Of a DNA stretch of 64,000 nucleotides, positions 36,901 to 47,297 are shown in pieces. Each line of letters begins with the position of its first letter. Within the stretch, counting starts at the first letter, position 1. Under the pieces are notes generated by a model. The model searched no databases, was not told where the DNA came from, and saw nothing but the letters and a program-made list of their open reading frames with translations. The position numbers were made by a program, and so were the translations under genes. The stretch covers positions 1 to 64,000 of the forward strand of contig JALMLS010000015.1 of the NCBI GenBank assembly GCA_038496445.1, read 5' to 3'. Origin of the DNA: Trichosphaerium sp. ATCC 40318 (lineage: Eukaryota > Discosea > Flabellinia > Trichosidae).

Positions 36901-37817
36901 TGTAAATTACCTGTTAATATTTATATTGTTTTGTCTCTATGAGTGCTTAACAAGTCTTTTTGTGAGCCATAATACCTCGAAAAACAACTTCAACGCTACT
37001 TTACTAACAAAACATTAGGTGGATCTGTCAAGCTATAGGCGCGAATTAAAGGGTCCTGCGAGTATGTCTGGTACTCATTCTGTGGCAAAGTGTTATAAAA
37101 ATTCTATTTGGCTCACCATAAACGAAATAATTCTATGGCTTAGAGTAGAGGACGGCAAACCGAAGGTTCAATTTTTTTTCATTTTTTCTTTTTTCTATTC
37201 TCACAAAGTTTATGCGATTACTCATTTACTTAACCTCTATTCAAGGTTGCTGATATACTACATGGTCATAATGGTCGTATATATTGCTTAGAAGTGGTTG
37301 ATGATACATTATGGTCAACTGGAGCAGATAAAACAATTCGAGTCTGGAAACAAGCAGTAAGCTCTTCTTTTTTTCAAATACGCTTACGATTACTTTGTAG
37401 AACGGAGAATTGGCTCAAATCATTCGCATTCATGACTTCATTTATACTATGCTATCATGTGATACTTGTGTATACACTGGTGGAGAAAGGTACGACACAT
37501 TACTCCTTTCAATAAATCAACATTTTTCAAAAAAAGCAAAAAAAAAGCAGACCTTTTACACTGTCCAATCAAATTTTTTGAAACAAAGATTTTTATGAGC
37601 GTTCCTGCTTACTTTGTTTATTTTAAAAAACATACCAGAAACTTATTTTTTGTTTAGTGGTATCGAAGTATGGTCAAAAGAAAAAATTGGAAATAAATAC
37701 AAAAACAAAGTTGTAATGGATTTTCCAGAACATCATGAGACACCTGTAAGAGGATTAGTAGTATCTAAAGAATCTTTATGGTCTACATCTGATGATACTA
37801 TATGCGTTTGGACTTGA
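30934..37817 (+). CDS. Roco-family kinase: LRR-Roc-COR-kinase-PH-WD40
   Basis: A multi-exon gene; the first sure exon starts at 30992 and the ATG is tentative. In order: LRRs (DISSLRSLRILDLNSNHIVK, SNLVYLSLGNNRIEKVPVEL); a Roc GTPase with P-loop GQQNVGKTT, switch II WDFAGQEVYYSTHSFFL and VGTHLD; a COR region; a protein kinase with IGDGAHGTVYSG, VAIKQIN, HRDLKSPNV, ADFGISG and WLAPEII; a PH-like module (GKKLRRKYFKMFTETISMYD); and WD repeats (LHGHNGRIYCLEVVDDTLWS, SKESLWSTSDDTICVWT at the end). All catalytic kinase residues that I can see are in place. Introns cut both the P-loop exon and switch II. The layout resembles LRRK2 and Dictyostelium Roco kinases, with a clear PH segment between kinase and WD40. 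Such proteins act in signalling to cytoskeleton and membranes. Confidence 0.9.
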
Positions 37818-38087
37818 ATAATCGGCAGTTAAAGACGACAATGTACAATACAAAATGAAAAAAAATAAAAGAGAAAAAACAACCAAAAAGAAAACGCCTC
37901 AGAACTCTGTCTCTTTATAACAAATCTCCATTATATTACTGTTTTAACAATCCAGCATTATAGTAATGAATTTATATGGCTATCTAACGCTAATGTTAAG
38001 ACACAAGAGAAAAAAAGGATAAACATTCCAAAACCGAGCAAAACATTCTTGTTTTATTTGATTTTTCTTTCCGATTTCCTTGTTTGT

Positions 38088-38510
38088 TTAAAGGTAATCG
38101 TAGTAAATATCACAGTGCTTCAATTTCACTTTATCATCTTCTAAAGCTATTTTAGCTACTACATAATTAGATGATATAACAGCGCCATCTTTCACGTGAT
38201 AATCAAGCCATTTAGCGGTCATTGTTTCCTCAGTGAAATAAAAGTCTCCCATAATACTTACACCTTCAAGAAATGCCGCCTTCATCTTATCGTCGCAAGA
38301 AGAAACCCAATCTTTTATGGACTTGAACTCCAATTTTTTTGTCTCATTAATGTAAAAAGTAAAGCTGTGCTCTTTCGTGTAGATAGCGTATAGCGCAGCT
38401 GTGAGCTCTTCAAAGGTTTTAGAACGTGTTTCTGCAATCATATAAGCACGAACTGCTAGAAGAACGCGTTCACGAAGAGAGAAATGGTTAGGAGTGTATT
38501 TAGTTGCCAT
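38088..38510 (-). CDS. Small single-exon protein, unknown
   Basis: 140 residues from the ATG at 38510 (MATKYTPNHFSLRERVLLAV); an upstream in-frame ATG at 38597 is less likely. The sequence alternates helices (VRAYMIAETRSKTFEELTAA) with strands (HSFTFYINETKKLEF, TAKWLDYHV, NYVVAKIALEDDKVKLKHCD), an arrangement that could be a SnoaL/NTF2-like alpha+beta barrel. That is a fold guess only. It has no signal peptide. It converges with the Roco gene, 270 bp apart. Confidence 0.55.
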   Translation of the reverse strand: MATKYTPNHFSLRERVLLAVRAYMIAETRSKTFEELTAALYAIYTKEHSFTFYINETKKLEFKSIKDWVSSCDDKMKAAFLEGVSIMGDFYFTEETMTAKWLDYHVKDGAVISSNYVVAKIALEDDKVKLKHCDIYYDYL

Positions 38511-39158
38511 GAGAGTGCGATTGCTGTTAAAAAGAAAGTTTCTTATTTTGTTAAGTTGTGAATGTGTATCACGTGAGCAATGATTACTATAAAGCACGTG
38601 GCATAATCATTTCCCTTTTTAACAAAGTCCTGACACCTCATACCGCGTGATGCAGTTCTGTCGTTTAGCGATAAACACCTCAATCGTATTATACACTCCA
38701 ACCAAAATAGTTCATAAAAGTAAGTAACCTTGTGGTACTCTACTATGTATAGCCTGTTGTGCGTAGGCCAACCAAGTGTTGCTACTATATCCGTTCTAGA
38801 GGCGTAGTGATAGACAAATACGCCAAAAAATGACACAGACAGGCGACTGAACAACATCCCATTTAGACAAATATGTATCATTTGGCAGCGAGAAACGTCA
38901 ATAAGATCACTGCAGAGTTACCCTGTTGCAACGAAATAAAGGAATACCGTTTCAAGGATAACATTAAGAACAAATACCCAAATGAATACGTTGTTCCTAA
39001 AATTACTAAATAGGCAAAATCCGTGTTGTGCTTGATTGCGCCTATCTAGGAAATGTTACGCGAGGTTTTAATTTTGTTGTACAAATGCAGGCATTGGTAT
39101 GAATTCGTGAAAGAAATCTCACCTTTTTTTAGATAAGGCATGCCACCTTTAACCCAAA
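38511..39158. other. Intergenic region with a possible 46-codon ORF
   Basis: The plus strand at 38873-39013 encodes MYHLAARNVNKITAELPCCN and ends YVVPKITK. Its composition looks like a real small protein, but I cannot connect it to another exon or to a family. Its confidence as a gene is about 0.3. The remainder shows nothing further; the last 140 bp must serve as the leader of the secreted protein. Confidence 0.35.
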
Positions 39159-40349
39159 ATGAACTTGAGCTATCACGTAGCTGCGTGTGTAGCTATTCTG
39201 GTGATACTCTTACCACTAGCAAATGCCGTTGGGCACACTAGTGATTCAGAAACACATTTCATTCCTAGCTACAGTGCAACGCTCTCCTCTGTGGGTACAG
39301 GATACGAATTACCTAGCCGGCTATACTTTAACGCCGAAACAAGCATTAAAACTCTGTACAGCAAGGATGCGTTTCACTACACTTATTACATCATCCACAA
39401 GCCATTGTATGGCTGCTTTTCGTATGGGCTACTTGACGGCAACCCGCCTTCTTGTCTCTACACTAACGCCAATATTCCACGTTGCCTTAGACTTGCGACG
39501 TACGACTTCTCGTCCACTGGGTGGCTTGCCAACGCTCACCAAAGTCGAGAAGACAGAGCCAGTGTTAAATTTACTACCAAGTGCGGAAACTCTACTGCTG
39601 GTGTTCCGCTTTGCACTGTACCTAGTTGCAGCATTGGAGAAATGGAATTGGTGATGAAGAACGGAAAACCGAAAAGCTTCGAGACAACGTGTTTAGACGG
39701 CGGTGTATACTCCGAAATGCTTACATTCGATTCATTTACGACCGACGTTAACAGAAAAGAAGACCACGACATGAGCGATGTACCTAATTTTTGTACTGTA
39801 GACAGTGGTTACCGGTGCCCTCGTTCTGGTAGCCGCAGCGTTGAAACTTTAGATATGTATAGGCTTCACTCAGGGAACTATGACATAGTGAATACAAATC
39901 TGGCTAATGCTGGCATTGTATATTATTTATGTGACTTTTTAGAGGGCACTATGACAGAGTATAGTGTGACAGTTGCAACAAACTGGACCTATTGGGCTAA
40001 GTGCAACGAAGGGAAGTGCAACTATGTCAATTGGCAGCAGGCACATGGCGTTGGAAGGCAGAATCATAGAACAAGGCATGATCCTGATTGTATTATGACT
40101 ACCACTGACGCTTTCTGGTACTCGCTTACTGAACAGGGTATGTGTCCTTCAGGTGAGTCATTTGGCTACATGGATTGCAGCTGGTTGTCTAATTATAAGA
40201 AGGGGAAATCGATAAGCACTGATTGCCTTTACAAAACTGGTGATGTTATGAAGCTTTGTCTACACATGCAAAACACAGACGATTTGAAAAAGTTTATAAA
40301 ACATGGATTTAAAGTGTGCCCCGACGTTGGTCAGCAATTTCAACATTGA
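39159..40349 (+). CDS. Intronless secreted Cys-rich protein, unknown family
   Basis: A single exon of 396 residues. The N-terminus MNLSYHVAACVAILVILLPL followed by ANAVGHT is a typical signal peptide with a cleavage site after NA or so. The mature protein has many cysteines in spaced pairs (CFSYGLLDGNPPSC, CGNSTAGVPLCTVPSC, CNEGKCNYVNW, CPSGESFGYMDC), N-glycosylation sites (NST, NWT) and no transmembrane segment or GPI-like hydrophobic tail. So it should be released or bound to the surface through partners, with several disulfides. I do not recognise the fold. GC content is slightly higher than in the neighbouring introns, and lack of introns over 1.2 kb is unusual here. Confidence 0.75.
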   Translation: MNLSYHVAACVAILVILLPLANAVGHTSDSETHFIPSYSATLSSVGTGYELPSRLYFNAETSIKTLYSKDAFHYTYYIIHKPLYGCFSYGLLDGNPPSCLYTNANIPRCLRLATYDFSSTGWLANAHQSREDRASVKFTTKCGNSTAGVPLCTVPSCSIGEMELVMKNGKPKSFETTCLDGGVYSEMLTFDSFTTDVNRKEDHDMSDVPNFCTVDSGYRCPRSGSRSVETLDMYRLHSGNYDIVNTNLANAGIVYYLCDFLEGTMTEYSVTVATNWTYWAKCNEGKCNYVNWQQAHGVGRQNHRTRHDPDCIMTTTDAFWYSLTEQGMCPSGESFGYMDCSWLSNYKKGKSISTDCLYKTGDVMKLCLHMQNTDDLKKFIKHGFKVCPDVGQQFQH

Positions 40350-40819
40350 AACCAATTTCCTGAGGATTTTGTTTGTAAGAAATAAATGCCTCTTCGGTTT
40401 GTTTGGCAGGTTTTTTGTAATAGCTTCTCAACACTGTTTATTTCAGTGAATTGAAGTGTACAGTTGCCACGTTCTTACGATGTCAGTCAATGGAAAATAT
40501 TTTGCAACAAAGATTTTGTTGAGGCTACAAAAATATGTATCCTTTGTTTGGTATGCCTCTCGCTTTACCATTTAATTAAGAATATGAGATTTATACGCCT
40601 TTTTGCGTACAGCACATTGAACTTGCGAAAATTGGGATGATGGTAGCTTTATTTTTTATATCTACATCACCTCGTATTGTACAGTTAAATAAAGGTCCCT
40701 TTAAAAAAAACTTTCTTGAGGGGAGAGTTGAAGTAGCCTTAAAAAAAAAATCACAACAAAAAAAAACAGAGTAAAATGTCTTTCTTAGTTGTTTGTGTCA
40801 TAAATAAATAAGCTTGTTT
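40350..40819. other. Convergent intergenic region
   Basis: It carries AATAAA-like signals for both flanking genes (for example at 40380 and 40689) and long A runs near 40745. No coding signal is visible. Confidence 0.45.
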
Positions 40820-43800
40820 TCAAGCGTTCTGCATCTTACTCCATCCCTTTTGGAGATCAGCAAGTTGATCTTCAGATGCGGCAGTCAATTGTTCAGCAGC
40901 TTCTTCTAAAGCCTAAAAAAGAAAACTTAACACAAACTTGCGAATCTTTAAAAAAAAAAGAAACTTACTCTCAAGTCATTAAATGCATCCTCTAGAGTAT
41001 CACGTTGCTCAGTTTCAAGAGCTTCACGATCCCAAGGCTTCTCTAGTTGTCCCAAAAGACTATTAAAGTCAATATCACTAGTAGTATCAACAGAGTAGTC
41101 AGGTTGCATTTGTTGACCGTTTACTTCCAACTGCAAACCAGCGCCATAAACGCTAATTTGAAGGTTAATTTAGTCAAGTGTGCTTTTGACATACTGTGCT
41201 GGTGCAGGCGTAGGCTCTGGTTTATCCGTATCAGCAAGTGTGTTGAGGTTGGTTGCAATGTTATCAAGCTCACTCTTCGATAGAGAGTATAAATCTAGTG
41301 CGCCAGAGTTATTAAATAAATTGATGATGATTTTTGTAGGTTACAACACTTACCAGATGGTACATCTTGAGTGATTTTAGAATTTATTTCCTTTGCTACT
41401 CTAGGTGTACCTGTGGCGGTGGTTTGCCTTAAGTCAAGTTGAAATCCACCACTGACCTAAAATGAAGTTACAAAGAAGAGGAAAAGCTTGAAAAAATACA
41501 AAAAAATAGCTACCTGTTCAGAACTGCTAGATGAGCTGGACCTATCTGAGCTCTCTTCTAACCAGTCACCAACATTTGAACTACGTTGAGAGTAATTCAT
41601 ATCTCCAGTAGCCCGTCCCGAAGTCTAAAAACGTAATCAGAAAAACTAAAAAAACAAACGAAAAAAATAAGAATAAAGCCGTATTGCCACATACCAAGTT
41701 AGGTACGCCACTCGATGATTTAGATACTTGCATTCCAGGCGAACTTAAAATCTTCATAAGTGGTGGGTATACAGGTGGTGTCTATAATAAACGTCAGCAT
41801 AACCAGAGAAAAAAGAAAAACTAAAAACAAGAACGCACAGGTCTTTCTTGAACTTGTACATTTGTCTGCATTTGAGGGTGCAAAGATTTCCTTTGATGAG
41901 CTCTCTTATTATGTGGTTTTGGTGGATCACGGAAACCAACATCAGAGCTTGCTTTAACAGCAAGATTTGGAGGTCTCACTTTCGGTTTAACACTGTGATT
42001 TCCCCATATTTTTTTAGGCATAGGTATTGCTCTATGCTTTACAGGTGCCTGTACAATTGTTGGTCAGTAACAAAAATAAAAAAAACAAAAGTCCAGTGGA
42101 GACAGCACTAAACAATGAGTAGAATAATATTTCGTTCTTTGAAAGAGTAAAAAGGTTTCACAGAAACTTACTTTCTTAACCTGAGGTGGTCTTTTCTTAA
42201 CAGCAACAGGTCTTTTTCTAGGCCCTTTCTTTACACCAGGTGCGTAAGGATACTTCTTAACACCACTAGTTGCTTTCTTCATAGCAGGCCTAAAGTCACC
42301 AGACTTCTTGTATGCAGCAGGTGGTGGCCTTTTTTTAGCTGCGCCAAACTTAGGACGTGCTACTAATCCTTGACGTGTGTGAGACATGTTCCCAGAATTA
42401 CCAAGCGCTAAACACATGAGTTATTTCCATGTCAATTAAAGTAAAGAAAGCTTCACCATCAATGATGACGTACCAACAGTTGGTGTGTTGAATCTAGAAA
42501 ATCTCGATGGTTGTTTTTTACCTGGGCGCATTGAATTACGTATTTTTTCTCTTTTATTCCTTTTTCTAGCTTCTTCCATAGCAGTCCTAACTTTTTTGAG
42601 CTACTAGTCCAACAAAAAACAAAGAAAAACAACGTACTTGACTTCCCGTTCTTTTGGTGATAACACCAATTCATCACGAGACCTAGAACTAAGTACATGA
42701 TTAGATATCTACCTCTCACTACCTACAGAAGGAGAAAAAAAAAAAGAACGTACAATTTGGCTGTTTGGTATGATTTCTTGGTGTTTACTCCAATTTTTGT
42801 AGATTGGCGCACTCCACCAAGTCTAACGAAGCCTGCAGGAGCGTCACCAGTTTCGTTATTATTATTACTGTCGACTAAGTCGCCAGTGATATGAAAACTC
42901 TGTGAATTCTCACCATGTACTACTTAAGTAGATTAATACAACCTGGTTAAAAGGACATATTAAGCTTAAAGAAAACATACCAGTAACACCAACAGTTGAA
43001 CGCCGTTCTTTTAAATCTGCACGTGATCCAGTAAGAGGACGTCTTCTATTTCTTTCCTCATTACTATTTGTTCTCTTTCTTCTTTTAAGCTTAATATAAA
43101 GCTCTGGAACCCAACCAACATTGCCTTCATATTCACACTCAGCCCATCCATTGCATCTTACAGTATTATTAGAATACATAGAAGCAAAGCAAATATGCAT
43201 TTTTATAAGCATACCCATCTCCATAGAGAAGTACATTAACCATTTTACCCTTCTCTAAACGTAATTTTCTATCATCTGAAGGATTTGGATCATAATTGTA
43301 AAGTGCAACGGCTTTGATCTTACTGGCTCTAACTCTCTTCTTACCTCGCTTATCCTTGGGCGAGTTTATAATAGGAGCCTTTGGAGAACCAATACCCACA
43401 CTAATAGCTGCAGAAGCATCTACACTTACAGCCTCGACTCTTGGGCTAACATTTGCTGAGGATACTTTCTTTGGTCCTACAAGTACTGGAGCAGATACAC
43501 CAGCTCTGACAGGAGCAGGTTTAACCTAAAATGACACGATTAGTGTCATACAACGCCAAATAGCTTAATTTAAAACTTACCTCAATATCTTCTTTAACTT
43601 CGATATTAGCATCAACTTCATCATCAACATCAAATTGAAAGCCCTTAGGAGCCTCTCCTATAGTCATACGCCTCCTACTCTTCTTTTTTGCAGCTTTTTT
43701 CCTTGAACCCATGCTACCATCTGTAGTCTGTCGTCTGTAGTGCTTGCCTCGTTTCCTAATCACACATGTTAATTAAAACAAACATGTGGAATTCATGCCA

Positions 43801-44875
43801 AAATGCTTTGCGAAAAAACCGGTACTCTTTCTTATCCTTCTTTTTCTTTTCTTTTTTTTCTTTTTTTATCTTCTCTTTCTTTTCCTTCTTATCTTTCTTC
43901 TTTTCCTTCTTATCCTTCTTTTTCTTGCCCTTCTTTCCTTTACCATCCACTTGAACCTCAGCATTGAACGACACATCACGTGTATGTTTATCCTTTGATT
44001 TTTTTGACTTTTTGTCTAGTGCAACGAACATTAACATCTAAAGACAAAAACAAGAAAAACCTGTCACAGGGTTTGTGTCAAGAAATTATTTTACCTTTTT
44101 TCTTGGACTTTTTTGAACTTTTGGATCCACCACTTGTATTTGATTCGCCAACGCTCAAATCAGCTTTTAAACCAAACATAGGGGTTTCTCCTTGTCCACT
44201 ACCAGATACAGCCAAAGAAGGAGTTGATACATTAAGTTTAGGTGAAGATACAGCGACGTCTACTTCAGCACTCGCTTAAAAAAACAATTACAAAAAAAGA
44301 AACGACAGAAAAAGTTTTCTCCTCATTTTTCGTTACCTTCCACTTGTGGCGTATCATCTGGTGTAGCTTCTTCATCCAGACCTGACGAAATTGGGTTTCC
44401 ACTCCAAGTTATCTCAAGTTCTGCGCTGGGTCCAGCGCCACTGCCGCCTGTAGCGTCAATTTCAGCAGTGAGTGCTGCAACTGCAATATCGGCGTTAAAT
44501 TCTGGTTCTGGTTCTGGTTCGTTGTGTAGCGGTTGTGTTACGTTTCCTTGCTCAATGGCAACGTATGATGACGGAAACCACCCAATTTCCCCATTTAAAT
44601 CTCCCTGTTGCGCCAAATTCAGTATAAAACGCACACTACATGAAGAGTCGTAAAGAAATGATGTGTACCTCACTCCAACCATTGAATTCCGTGCCATGTC
44701 GTAGTAAAACGACACGGTCTCCTTCGTTAATTTTTAGCTTCCCTGTGGCCCCATCAGGGTCATAATCCTAGGAAATGACGGGTAAAACATTGAAGCAGAC
44801 CAGAGTTTTCGGTTTTTATTTTTGAGAGAAACTGCGTACATGCAACACTACCGCTGACGCGTACTCGGTGGCCAT
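40820..44875 (-). CDS. Double-SH3 adaptor with lysine-rich and basic repeats
   Basis: The start at 44875 gives MATEYASAVVLHDYDPDGAT, the beginning of the first SH3 domain, which ends GDLNGEIGWFPSSYV. An acidic/Pro segment follows (EPEPEPEFNADIAV). About 44040-43760 encodes a run of Lys/Asp/Glu units (KKDKKEKKKDKK type). The second SH3 is KIKAVALYNYDPNPSDDRKL with ECEYEGNVGWVPELYIKL. Downstream exons are basic and Pro-rich (KKRPPPAAYKKSG, KKGPRKRPVAVKKRPPQ), then Ser-rich (SDRSSSSSSEQ). The last exon is a helix ending DLQKGWSKMQNA. SH3 domains bind Pro-rich ligands, and this protein also has such motifs, so self-association is possible. Role: probably a cytoskeletal or endocytic adaptor, by inference. 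It could be two adjacent genes, but no clear start separates them. Confidence 0.65.
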
Positions 44876-45285
44876 TCCTGAAAGGTAATTTAGTTTATTG
44901 TGCACAACAGCTATCACGCCGAAAACTTTGAGTAAAGCCAAGATAAAAGATATCTACAAGGCACTCGAAAGCAATAACTCGAATCTTGGCAGTATTCCAA
45001 AAAAATACAATTTGAAAGTGTAAAAGCGATCACAACTTGTAAATAAGTGTACCAGCAGTGCAGTTTGAGGTGGCGACAACAATTGTATTGTTTTAGAAAG
45101 TAATTGACTCTGCCTTTCTCGGTTTGCGTTTACGGTTTAATAAAAAATCATCTCTTGGTTTGTTTTGTTTTATTATTCACTTTATACAACACTAACATAC
45201 AAAACAATTAACCCAAGCAAAAAACTTATGGTCTCAATAGCGTCAACTCGTTTTTCGAGATATCTTACGCCAATCCTAACCAGTC
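44876..45285. other. Intergenic region
   Basis: Upstream of the SH3 gene and downstream of ISD11, both on the minus strand. No gene is visible. Confidence 0.4.
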
Positions 45286-45603
45286 TCATGAGTTTACAAA
45301 TGACATTTTATGTTTTTCCGCACCGAGGGCTTTTTCCGCTTTGGCTACTTCCAAAACATTCATATCCTTTGCGTATATCTGATTAACCATCGCTTGTCGC
45401 CTTACAACTTCGAGTTGTTGTTTTGCGTTGAATAACAGCTGCTTTATCGTCGCAGGGTCTGATTGGCCCTTATTGGCTCTAAAATCTTCCATAGCCCTTC
45501 GTTGTACGTAACTTTTAAAATTGTATGTACGAAACTGACTTGCACTACGCAAGAAGCCTCTGTAGTAATTCAATGCTAATGATCGCGTAACTGGAGTGGC
45601 CAT
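45286..45603 (-). CDS. LYRM4: ISD11/LYRM4, mitochondrial Fe-S cluster assembly LYR protein
   Basis: ISD11 stabilises the cysteine desulfurase NFS1 in the mitochondrial matrix and binds acyl-ACP. The 105-residue single-exon protein has the right size. Its N-terminus MATPVTRSLALNYYRGFLRS has LNYYR in the place of the LYR motif. It continues ASQFRTYNFKSYVQRRAMED, then FRANKGQSDPATIKQLLFNA and LEVVRRQAMVNQIYA, which match ISD11 in order (the F-x-x-Y-N-x-x-x-Y-x-x-R-R core and the VIRRQ segment). The C-terminal 20 residues (EKALGAEKHKMSFVNS) are variable. Confidence 0.88.
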   Translation of the reverse strand: MATPVTRSLALNYYRGFLRSASQFRTYNFKSYVQRRAMEDFRANKGQSDPATIKQLLFNAKQQLEVVRRQAMVNQIYAKDMNVLEVAKAEKALGAEKHKMSFVNS

Positions 45604-45846
45604 TCTTTTGTTATACTTTCGCGTGGAATATTTTGAGTGCCAAATCTGTTAAGTCATTTGGAAACTACTTTGTCAGAGCACATTGTGATACTGTAACTAT
45701 GAGAATTGTTTGCAATCAGTGATGCAAGCTCTAATACTGCACCTTGTCAAGTGACATTTTGGCGAAATTTTTGTAAAAATTGAAAACCACAAAAAAAGCA
45801 ATAGTACAACGTTTAGTTTTATTTACAAAACGCCCAGAAGCCTTTT

Positions 45847-47046
45847 TTAAGCGTCTTCATAGTTCTCTGGACCACGGTAGAGATCGTAAATGGCAAACAC
45901 AAAAAATAGGAGAGCTCCTGCTATTGTCACTTGTTTGACAGAAATTCTTGAAGCCAAGAGTTTACCACCAATGACAGCCAGAGCAGTACAAAAACAATGA
46001 CCAATTACAGCACCTTAAAAAAAACTAACATTAAAATCAAGCACGTGAAATATTTTGCTAACCTGCTGTTACACCGTATGGGTCTTTTGCTGCAGCTAGC
46101 GCTATTGTAGTTATTTGTGACCGGTCACCAACTTCAGCAAAGAATGTGAGAATAAATGCCTGGTAATAGTACGTTAGTCAGAATAACACAATTCACGTGC
46201 GACGGAAAATGTCAAAAAAATTTCGTACTTGAATAAAAATTGGCGATAGGCAAGTCATTGATTTAATGGCATTGTTGCTGAAACGATCTACCCAAGACTC
46301 TTCAGGTTTTACTGCGCTCTTAGCCTCAATATCATCGTCCCCTTTGTGCTCAAGTTGAGCTGTCACCTCTTCAAACTCTTCATTTGCTTCCTGACAGGCA
46401 GATATTGTAAATTTTGTAGCTCCAAGCATCATTGTACCTCTTTTGTCATGCGTAGGCCTTCCCAAAGTAATTTAATGCCGAAACCAAAAAATAATGCTAC
46501 AGCAAGGTAGTGCGTATAAGTGTGTGGTATAAATTGAGGCAGAGCGTAGCCAAGTGTAGACGACAAAACTAAACATACACGTAAGTAAAAAGTGTTGATT
46601 TAGTGCGATAATACCTGTCATCAAAGCTAGAGCGCCGGCAGCGCCCATGAATATTGTAACGCGAGGGTGACGCATTGCCATAATTGCAGCAATGAAAAAC
46701 GTTTTGTCTCCAAGTTCTGACACTATGATCATTGCTAATCCTGCTATGAATCCCTGCAAATTGTAAATGACTTGGTGCGTTTTGAACGCTTTTACAAAAT
46801 AATTGCAACGTCGTCAATTAGAATTGCTGTAATACCTGTACGAGAGCGTCTGCTTCTTCTCCAATAATATCTTGATATTTATTAGTACATTTCACACCAA
46901 ACGCATAATAATGTACCGTGCAATTCTAAGCCTGGCACATCGTCGCTTGCGGCACTGTTTTGTACTTTAACAGGCTTGGTGTCAACTGCGAATGCATAAG
47001 CGCAAACCAGTGCCGTTATGGCAACAATACACAGCACTCTACTCAT
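45847..47046 (-). CDS. GDT1: GDT1/TMEM165-family Golgi cation transporter
   Basis: This family exchanges Ca2+/Mn2+ for H+ in the Golgi and supports glycosylation. The start at 47046 gives a signal peptide (MSRVLCIVAITALVCAYAFA) and a short lumenal segment. Two family motifs are present: SELGDKTFFIAAIMAMRHPR and AEVGDRSQ, each followed by hydrophobic helices (VTIFMGAAGALALMTG; IGHCFCTALAVIGGKLLASR). Between them is a charged cytosolic loop (EFEEVTAQLEHKGDDDIEAK). The C-terminus is LYRGPENYEDA. The gene has at least five introns, one of which has a GTACTAATA branch-like site. Topology and both motifs make it secure. Confidence 0.93.
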
Positions 47047-47297
47047 TTGTAAATTAAAAGCCAAATAAAAAATTTCTGAATAGAAATCCACAGCGCTCAA
47101 AAAATGCAGTCAATGGAGGTCTTAATGTTACGAGTTACGAGACTTATTCGTAGATAGCCTCCGTAGTACCTCCATTACCCCTAAAAACACCCACGCAGAA
47201 ACGGACAAATTGTTTAACAACAATTTCGTTTACAATTGCATTTAATTCCTCAGCGTGTATGCACCGTAGATGTCATCGCTTCAAAACACGAAACCAA

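Noticed and set aside
43766-43998. Phe/Leu-rich plus-strand frames
   Set aside because: They are the complement of the Lys-rich tract of the SH3 gene on the minus strand.
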